NCBI GenBank assembly: GCA_964625575.1
Contig: CAZVBQ010000008.1
Coordinates: 1 to 64,000 of the forward strand
Direction of reading: 5' to 3'
Origin: UTCHB3 sp964625575
GTDB taxonomy: Bacteria; Bacteroidota; Ignavibacteria; Ignavibacteriales; Ignavibacteriaceae
DNA: 64,000 nt
The notes below the pieces were generated by a model. That model did not search any database. It was not told the DNA's origin and saw nothing but the letters and a program-made list of their open reading frames with translations. Positions within the stretch are counted from its first letter, which is position 1, and the number at the start of each line of letters is the position of its first letter. This document shows positions 58,587 to 64,000 of the stretch, one piece after another. Both the position numbers and the translations under genes were made by a program.

Positions 58587-58913
58587 ATGAAACCATCACA
58601 GATACAGATAAAAGACGGCAAGATACACTTCGCTTGGTCAGATGGCAGAAAAGCGGAGTTTGATCTCAAATATTTCAGGGACGAGTGCCCCTGTGCCAAC
58701 TGCAAAGGTGAGACGATACTTTACACCACTTTCAAACCACAGCGCGTGACCATTGAAACCCCCGAAATGTTCAAGGTGGCAGCAGTGGCGCCCGTTGGTG
58801 ACTATGCCATACAGATCAGGTGGAAAGACGGACACGATACAGGCATTTACTCATGGTCGTATATCGATCAGCTTTTGAGCGAGCGCTCAACCCAGGGTGA
58901 ACCAGAGAACTAA
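58587..58913 (+). CDS. DUF971 protein
   Basis: The 108-residue protein is a single DUF971 domain, like the N-terminal part of gamma-butyrobetaine hydroxylases. It has the zinc-type CPCANC motif (about residues 35-40) in DLKYFRDECPCANCKGE, and the IRWKDGHDTGIYSWSYID block typical of the family. Such small proteins are often near iron-sulfur cluster genes, but here the next genes are an RNA methyltransferase and a nitrilase. A promoter-like box lies upstream. The function is not established. Confidence 0.88.
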   Translation: MKPSQIQIKDGKIHFAWSDGRKAEFDLKYFRDECPCANCKGETILYTTFKPQRVTIETPEMFKVAAVAPVGDYAIQIRWKDGHDTGIYSWSYIDQLLSERSTQGEPEN

Positions 58914-58933
58914 ATAGCCAAGAAGACTCCAGA

Positions 58934-59701
58934 ATGCTCAGCGCCAACGAACTTAAACATCTCTCCGCCCTCAAGGTAAAGAAGTACCGGGAAGATACCC
59001 GGCTTTTTATGGCCGAAGGGGTGAAGCAGGTTGATGAAGGTGTTAGAAGCAGGTACCACTGCGATCTGATTGTTTTCAGACCCGATGCCCGTGATGAGAT
59101 CAGAGATATCTTGAACATCGCCTCGAGGAAGGGGATCAGATGTGAGGAAGTGAAGGCCAGGGAACTTGAACGGCTAAGTGACACCGTTAACACGCAGGGC
59201 GTTATCGGATATTTCAGGATGCCCCACAGGGCTGCCATTGACACCACTTCCCCCGTTCTGGTGTATCTCGACAGGATAAACGACCCCGGCAACATGGGCA
59301 CGATCATCAGAACCGCCGACTGGTTTGGCTTTCGCGAGATCCTCCTGTCACCCGGCTGCGTGGATGTTTACAATCCAAAAGTTGTGCGGGCTTCGATGGG
59401 CTCGATATTCAGAGGAGCTTTTCACCAGGAGGCGGGGATCGAAGAACTCGCGGCACTGAAAAAAGAAGGATATCCGGTGATTACAACTGAACTTGACGGT
59501 ACCGGGCTAAAGAAATATCAACCCTTCGAAAAAACAATTATTGTACTCTCCAGTGAAAGTCACGGAGTTCTCCCGGAGCTGGCTTCACTCGCGGATGGCC
59601 GCGTGAAGATTCCGGGGGTTAAAGGTGCCGAATCGCTGAATGTAGCGGTGGCGGCAGGAATAATTTTACACAAACTGTTTGAAACAGGAACCGGAAAATG
59701 A
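58934..59701 (+). CDS. TrmH/SpoU-family RNA methyltransferase
   Basis: The 255-residue SPOUT enzyme methylates a ribose 2'-OH in rRNA or tRNA. It has the N-terminal substrate-binding domain (about 1-95, FMAEGVKQVDEG) and knot motifs VYLDRINDPGNMGTIIRTAD, VLSSESHGV and IPGVKGAESLNVAVAAGI. The target is unknown. Its last codons overlap the nitrilase start by 4 nt (ATGA), and DUF971 lies 20 nt upstream, so the three are probably one transcript. Confidence 0.9.
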   Translation: MLSANELKHLSALKVKKYREDTRLFMAEGVKQVDEGVRSRYHCDLIVFRPDARDEIRDILNIASRKGIRCEEVKARELERLSDTVNTQGVIGYFRMPHRAAIDTTSPVLVYLDRINDPGNMGTIIRTADWFGFREILLSPGCVDVYNPKVVRASMGSIFRGAFHQEAGIEELAALKKEGYPVITTELDGTGLKKYQPFEKTIIVLSSESHGVLPELASLADGRVKIPGVKGAESLNVAVAAGIILHKLFETGTGK

Positions 59702-60495
59702 GCGAACTTATCAGAGTGGCATTGTTCCAGTACTCACCCGAGTGGGAGAACAAGGAAGCCAACATGGCAAAGATCAGGCAACAACTTGAGACCCTTCAGG
59801 GGCCGGTTGACCTGATCGTATTCCCCGAAATGACTTTAACGGGATTCAGCATGAACCCCGCTGCCCTCGCCGAATACGTTGACGGGCAGAGCTTTTCTTT
59901 CTTTTCATCAATCGCGAAGCAATTCGAGACTAACGTGGTTGCCGGTCTGATCGAGCGTGGGAAAAAGAAATTCTTCAATACTCTTCTTTTCATAAACCGG
60001 GAAGGGGAACTTGACGACAAGTACAGAAAGATCCACCCCTTCACTTTTGGTGAAGAATCGAAACATTACACCGGCGGTTTCGCGTACATCAACCATGAAG
60101 CAACCGATTTCCACATCGGCTTTTCAATTTGTTACGATCTCCGTTTCCCGGAGTTGTTCAGGTTTATGGCACTCGACCGGGTTGAAGTGCTGGTGAATAT
60201 CGCCAACTGGCCCGAAGCGAGGATCGAGCACTACAAGGCACTTTGTCGCGCCCGGGCGATCGAGAACCAATGCTACTTCATTGCCGTGAACAGGACGGGC
60301 AGTGACCCCAAACTCAACTACCCCGGCTGCAGTTCGATCTTCGGTCCAATGGGTGAAGAGGTGATAATGATGGGCGAAGAAGAAGCGATCCGTGTTGTTG
60401 AGATCGATCTTGAGCACATCCAGAAAACCAGGGAGGCGTTCCCCTTCCTCGATGACATAAAACTAATCGCGATCGAGGAAGAAGATGATGAATAA
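59698..60495 (+). CDS. Nitrilase-superfamily amidohydrolase (omega-amidase-like)
   Basis: The 265-residue enzyme has the Glu-Lys-Cys triad: VFPEMTLTG (Glu), KYRKIHPF (Lys) and SICYDLRFPELFR (Cys). The pattern is closest to Nit2/omega-amidase and YafV-type enzymes that hydrolyse alpha-keto-glutaramate-like amides. It overlaps the methyltransferase by 4 nt and the isoaspartyl peptidase by 11 nt. Being next to another amide hydrolase, it may take part in amino-acid repair or salvage. Confidence 0.88.
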   Translation: MSELIRVALFQYSPEWENKEANMAKIRQQLETLQGPVDLIVFPEMTLTGFSMNPAALAEYVDGQSFSFFSSIAKQFETNVVAGLIERGKKKFFNTLLFINREGELDDKYRKIHPFTFGEESKHYTGGFAYINHEATDFHIGFSICYDLRFPELFRFMALDRVEVLVNIANWPEARIEHYKALCRARAIENQCYFIAVNRTGSDPKLNYPGCSSIFGPMGEEVIMMGEEEAIRVVEIDLEHIQKTREAFPFLDDIKLIAIEEEDDE

Positions 60496-61462
60496 AGGGA
60501 GGTTTTTCCTCGTATTCTCAACCCTTGCCCTGATTGTTCTTACGGTGGTTTTCAGCACCCGCGGAAGTGGTACCGGTGAGAAACCCAAGTACATGCTTGT
60601 GATCCACGGTGGCGCGGGATATTTCAATCCCGACTCCCCCGAAGAACTGAAGGCACACTACAGGGAAAGCCTCACAAAAGCACTTGCGATAGGAGAGAAC
60701 ATCCTCAAGAATGGCGGAAAGAGCCTCGACGCGGTTGAAGCTGTTGTAAAGTTTCTGGAAGATGACCCCCTCTTTAACGCCGGAAAAGGTGCAGTGCTCA
60801 ACAAGGATGGTATCGCTCAGCTTGACGCGGCAATAATGGATGGAAAGACCTTAATGGCGGGCTCAGTCTCCGCTGTTGAGCATATCAAAAATCCAATTTC
60901 TGCCGCCCGCGTGGTGATGGAGAAAACAAAGCACGTGATGATGACCGGCTACGGAGCTGAAAGAGTCGCGGCTCAGAACGGACTTGAGATGGTTGACAGT
61001 TCATATTTCCTCACAGCGAAAAACGTTGAACTTTGGAGAAATGCCAACTCGAAAGGTACCGTGGGTGCCGTTGCCCTCGATATGGAAGGCAATCTTGCCG
61101 CCGCCACTTCAACAGGCGGAATCAATAACAAACTCCCCGGAAGGGTGGGTGACGCCCCCATCATTGGTGCAGGAACTTACGCCAACAACAAAACGCTCGG
61201 CATTTCAGCCACCGGTAAAGGCGAAAAATTTATAAGAAACAATGTGGCCTTCAGAGTCTCGGCTTTGATGGAATATAAAGGATTAACCCTGCAGGAAGCC
61301 TGCAAGGAAGTGATGGAGAAAGTTTTGGATCCTGAAGATGGCGGTGTGATTGCCATCGACAAGGGTGGCAATTACGTTTTGATGTTCACCACTTCTTCAA
61401 TGTTCCGCGGGGTTACAGGCTCAGGAATGACACCAAAGGTTATGATATGGAAAAACGAATAG
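60485..61462 (+). CDS. Isoaspartyl peptidase / L-asparaginase (Ntn hydrolase)
   Basis: The 325-residue protein has an N-terminal hydrophobic signal or anchor (about 5-22) followed by MLVIHGGAGY, NAGKGAVLN and the autocleavage site SKGTVGAVALD, with Thr as the new N-terminal nucleophile, and STGGINNKLPGRVGD substrate residues. It is a type III asparaginase, which removes isoaspartyl residues. Its start overlaps the nitrilase by 11 nt and its end overlaps the DinB gene by 16 nt. The signal suggests periplasmic action. Confidence 0.92.
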   Translation: MMNKGRFFLVFSTLALIVLTVVFSTRGSGTGEKPKYMLVIHGGAGYFNPDSPEELKAHYRESLTKALAIGENILKNGGKSLDAVEAVVKFLEDDPLFNAGKGAVLNKDGIAQLDAAIMDGKTLMAGSVSAVEHIKNPISAARVVMEKTKHVMMTGYGAERVAAQNGLEMVDSSYFLTAKNVELWRNANSKGTVGAVALDMEGNLAAATSTGGINNKLPGRVGDAPIIGAGTYANNKTLGISATGKGEKFIRNNVAFRVSALMEYKGLTLQEACKEVMEKVLDPEDGGVIAIDKGGNYVLMFTTSSMFRGVTGSGMTPKVMIWKNE

Positions 61463-61989
61463 CAATACCGTTTCCCGTGCAGGGAAAATTCCCCTCGTAT
61501 TATGAGAATTATCTGAAACATATCGACCGTGACAGGCACATTCTCGATATTCTCTCTGATCAGAAGGATGAAGTATTGAGTCTCCTCTCCGGACTGACGC
61601 CTGAACAGCAGGCTTACAGCTATGCCCCGGGGAAGTGGACAGTAAAGGAAGTGATTGGGCACTGCGTTGATACCGAAAGGGTGTTCAGTTACCGCGCCCT
61701 CTGTTTCGCGCGTGGCGAGAAGCAACCGCTTCCCGGTTACGATGAGAATGAATTTACAGCCGCGGGCGGATTCAACAGGCGACCGCTTGAGTCAATCCTT
61801 GCTGAATTCAAGAACCTGCGGGACTCGAACCTGATACTGTTCAACAGTTTTTCTGAAGAAGATGTGGTAAGGGGTGGTATGGCAAGTGGACACAACAACA
61901 CCGTTAACGCGATAATATATGTTTTAGCGGGTCACCTTCAGCATCATGTTTCGATACTAAAGGAGCGGTACGGCATCAGGGGAGTTTGA
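61447..61989 (+). CDS. DinB/YfiT-like metal-binding four-helix protein
   Basis: The 180-residue protein matches the DinB_2 superfamily of putative metal-dependent hydrolases or thiol transferases: PGKWTVKEVIGHCVDTERVFSYRAL with the first His, and a C-terminal GHLQHHVSILKERY with two more His for the metal site. The specific substrate is unknown. It overlaps the isoaspartyl peptidase by 16 nt and its last 14 nt overlap the end of the convergent kdtA gene. Confidence 0.85.
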   Translation: MEKRIAIPFPVQGKFPSYYENYLKHIDRDRHILDILSDQKDEVLSLLSGLTPEQQAYSYAPGKWTVKEVIGHCVDTERVFSYRALCFARGEKQPLPGYDENEFTAAGGFNRRPLESILAEFKNLRDSNLILFNSFSEEDVVRGGMASGHNNTVNAIIYVLAGHLQHHVSILKERYGIRGV

Positions 61990-63253
61990 TAACTTCCCTT
62001 ATTTTTTCCATGATTATTGAAGTGGCACCCGTGTTCTTCATTACGAAGTCACGGCTTTTTTCACCGGCTTCTTTTCTCGCCTGATCATCAGTCAGAAGTG
62101 TGCGCATTACGCGGTACATCTCTTTTTTCGTTCTCACGATGAAGCCGCCACCCGAGTCAGCGAGCTGTCCCGCTTCCTGAGAGTTGCCGGTCTTCGGCCC
62201 GAACACCACGGGAATTCCGTAAACCGCGGCTTCAAGGGTGTTGTGCACGTTAGATTTGAAACTTCCACCGACAAACGCGATATCAGCGTAAAAATAAAGT
62301 GTCATTAGGATGCCGATCGAATCGACGAGTATCACCCTCTCATTATTGTAGCTGTTCAGGAATGAGAATCTGATCGTTGGCTCAATGCCGGCGAATTCGT
62401 TTTCAAGCTTTTCGAGGTGCAGAAGGGTCGGCTCATGCGGCACGAGTATTACCACCACATCCTTGTAGAATCCGAGGAGCTTCTTCACTGTAGGCAGCAA
62501 CACTTCCTCATCTTCTTCCCAGATACTACCGGCAACTATCACTTTCTTTCCATCCAGTAGACCTTCGCGGATTAACCTCCGCTCCCTTGCTATAAGAGCC
62601 CGCTCATAAACCCGGTCGAAGCGGGTGTCGCCGCTTTTCAGAACTCGTTGGCGGTCAAGTCTGAACTTCAGGAAGTTGTTCATGTCTTCTTCTGAGATCG
62701 TAAGAATATATCCGAAAGCGGAGTAAAGGGAGTGATGGAAACCCCTTAGTAAAGGGTTAAGCCGTGGTGAATTGCCGCGCATGGTGGCATCAACGAGGAA
62801 GGAGGGCACTTTTTGCTGTTTTAATGCCAGAATAAAGTTGGGCCATATATCATACCGCATGAAAATCGCGATGGATGGCTGAACTATTGATATAAAACTT
62901 TTTGCAATCGAAGGAGCATCCACCGGAAGGTACGCGACCGCGTCGGCGTGAGGATACTTGACCGAGTTCTCATACCCCGAAGGGGAGAAGAAAGTGACAA
63001 AAATATTAACTCCTCCCTCTTTTTTGAGGTGTTCGATTATCGGTTTTGCCTGTTCGAACTCACCAAGTGATGAAGAGTGAAACCAGATGGTCATCTTCTT
63101 ACGGTCGAATTTCGCGACCTTTTCACGCGTGGTTTTCAGGATATCCTTCCTCCCGTCAAGTCCCCGCCGGATCTTTGGATTAAAGAGGGCGGCTGTTTTC
63201 ATAAGCAGTGTGAACACGGGAATGAACAGCAGGTTGTAGAGAAAAAGCAGCAA
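61976..63253 (-). CDS. waaA: 3-deoxy-D-manno-octulosonate (KDO) transferase
   Basis: The enzyme adds KDO to lipid A precursors, an essential LPS core step. The 425-residue protein has an N-terminal membrane-binding helix (about 3-18), the GT-B fold with WFHSSSLGEFEQAKPII (conserved Glu in LGE), VTFFSPSGYE, VAGSIWEEDE and the nucleotide-binding block FVGGSFKSNVHNTLEAAVYGIPVVFGP. It supports a Gram-negative identity. It follows a heptosyltransferase-like gene by 2 nt on the same strand. Confidence 0.93.
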   Translation of the reverse strand: MLLFLYNLLFIPVFTLLMKTAALFNPKIRRGLDGRKDILKTTREKVAKFDRKKMTIWFHSSSLGEFEQAKPIIEHLKKEGGVNIFVTFFSPSGYENSVKYPHADAVAYLPVDAPSIAKSFISIVQPSIAIFMRYDIWPNFILALKQQKVPSFLVDATMRGNSPRLNPLLRGFHHSLYSAFGYILTISEEDMNNFLKFRLDRQRVLKSGDTRFDRVYERALIARERRLIREGLLDGKKVIVAGSIWEEDEEVLLPTVKKLLGFYKDVVVILVPHEPTLLHLEKLENEFAGIEPTIRFSFLNSYNNERVILVDSIGILMTLYFYADIAFVGGSFKSNVHNTLEAAVYGIPVVFGPKTGNSQEAGQLADSGGGFIVRTKKEMYRVMRTLLTDDQARKEAGEKSRDFVMKNTGATSIIMEKIREVIKLP

Positions 63254-63255
63254 AC

Positions 63256-64000
63256 CTACTCCTCTGTTACAAGTCTGAACAGTGATTCAAAAACATCAGC
63301 CGGCTGGATATCTGCCAGACAGCGGAAATGTTTTTGCGGACAATAATTCTTGCCGATATGCGAACACGGACGGCATGAAAGATTATCGTTCTCGATAACA
63401 ATGCTTTTGTTCTTGTAGGGGGTAAAACCAAATTCCTGCACGGTTGAGCCGAAGATCGTCACCACGGGGGTTTTCATAGCGCATGCCACGTGCATCAGTC
63501 CGGAGTCGCATGTTACAGCGGCTTTACAGTCGGCAAAAACCGACGCGGTGGCGTACAGGTCGTTTCCGCTGCATTTGTTAACCACCCGGGGTTCCGCTTC
63601 CTGGATGGCGGAGCATATCTTCATATCATCATTGCCACCGACCAGCACGGGGGTATATCCCGCCTCGAGGATCATTTGGCATAATTTGGTGAAGTGGTAC
63701 TCGGGCCACCTTTTGGTGAAGTGTTTTGAACCGGGAGCAATGGCAATGTGATCCTTCCTGGGGTCGAGCCCTGTTTCTTGCTTACCGAAGAATAGATCGA
63801 GCCCCTGATCGTCAAGTTTGAAGTCCTGAATGTAACCACTTCTCGAGATCGAAAGGGCGTACCTAACCGGAATCTGAGGCATGTCTTCGAGGAGGTTCAG
63901 TTTAAGTTTTACAAGGAGGAATTTCTTTATGTTCGACTTGTGGAATCTTACCACCCTTTCAACCCCGGATGTAAGCTTGATCGATTTCATATTGTTCTGC
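63256..64000 (-). CDS. Glycosyltransferase family 9 (heptosyltransferase-like), N-terminus beyond the window
   Basis: The visible 244 residues from 63990 are the C-terminal two thirds of a GT9 enzyme: IAIAPGSKHFTKRWPEYHF, VTCDSGLMHVACAMKTPVVTIFGST and SCRPCSHIGKNYCPQKHFRC, with the ADP-heptose binding pattern. The ATG at 63990 is an internal Met: reading on, the frame continues open (QNN) to the window edge at 64000, and GT9 enzymes normally have about 100 further residues upstream. It is partnered with the KDO transferase in LPS core assembly. Confidence 0.85.
   Translation of the reverse strand, partial: QNNMKSIKLTSGVERVVRFHKSNIKKFLLVKLKLNLLEDMPQIPVRYALSISRSGYIQDFKLDDQGLDLFFGKQETGLDPRKDHIAIAPGSKHFTKRWPEYHFTKLCQMILEAGYTPVLVGGNDDMKICSAIQEAEPRVVNKCSGNDLYATASVFADCKAAVTCDSGLMHVACAMKTPVVTIFGSTVQEFGFTPYKNKSIVIENDNLSCRPCSHIGKNYCPQKHFRCLADIQPADVFESLFRLVTEE

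Noticed and set aside
1..64000. tRNA or rRNA genes
   Set aside because: I saw no cloverleaf with a GTTCRANYC arm or rRNA-like conserved stretch in the gaps; a covariance search would be decisive.

Overview
The window most likely comes from a Gram-negative bacterium of the Ignavibacteria / Bacteroidota-Chlorobi lineage. Three proteins carry the type IX secretion C-terminal sorting domain (NYPNPFNPST or a close variant, ending in a basic KKMxLxK-like tail). Lipoproteins and LPS genes (kdtA, a family 9 glycosyltransferase) indicate an outer membrane. Several genes are preceded by a TATATTTG hexamer-type -7 box of the Bacteroidota sigma factor, and a UbiA relative resembles the archaeal-type ether-lipid prenyltransferases found in this group. 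I found no rRNA, tRNA, transposase, phage gene or CRISPR array. Taxonomy and functions come from family recognition in the protein sequences; no database was searched.

Layout. 1-1721: a non-coding, hairpin-rich stretch with two inverted copies of a palindromic element flanking a UbiA-type gene that has lost its first active-site motif. 1722-3875 (minus): alkA-like glycosylase, ECF sigma factor, zinc-finger anti-sigma factor, FmdB zinc ribbon, rhodanese lipoprotein. 3926-8110 (plus): an unusual kinase-like sensor, a MiaA-like protein and a glycosyltransferase, overlapping end to end. 8131-10419: envelope proteins. 10447-17393: the oxidative pentose phosphate / glucose entry operon gnd-zwf-pgl-glk-tal/pgi, closed by a strong terminator. 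17540-21760: PhoD phosphatase, sugar transferase, two tandem beta-barrel proteins. 21818-28557: signalling genes (a large PAS kinase with a degenerate receiver, a receiver-DHp protein), a triheme cytochrome and a pair resembling type II secretion / type IV pilus platform proteins. 28653-32949: lipoproteins, a secreted GH13 amylase, a TlpA-like lipoprotein. 33118-38751: a complete seven-gene Mrp Na+/H+ antiporter operon. 38985-43370: rocD, PTS IIA, an unknown gene, lgt, rlmB, yjbQ. 43474-50062: a T9SS-targeted amylase followed by a compact secreted thiol-redox/outer membrane module. 50122-58482: a small membrane protein, a tricorn-like protease, a glutamine amidotransferase divergent from a small Csx15/Csx20-like protein, an NPP phosphodiesterase and a T9SS phosphodiester glycosidase. 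58587-64000: DUF971, SpoU methyltransferase, nitrilase, isoaspartyl peptidase, DinB-like protein, then KDO transferase and a heptosyltransferase-like gene cut by the window edge.

How it fits together. Two extracellular GH13 enzymes, glucokinase and the pentose phosphate operon suggest use of exogenous alpha-glucans with NADPH production. The Mrp antiporter suggests Na+/pH homeostasis. TlpA-type thioredoxins, an Omp28-like lipoprotein and a barrel protein suggest a dedicated periplasmic redox pathway.

The most unusual material is not in the housekeeping genes. Families of degenerate 7-8-mer tandem repeats begin at, or in one case about 20 nt after, stop codons, and several fold back into long hairpins. 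Other oddities are a Csx15/Csx20-like protein without CRISPR, a histidine-less kinase with a long Glu-rich repeat, a receiver-DHp protein without an ATPase domain, and the thiol-redox/T9SS/outer membrane module.
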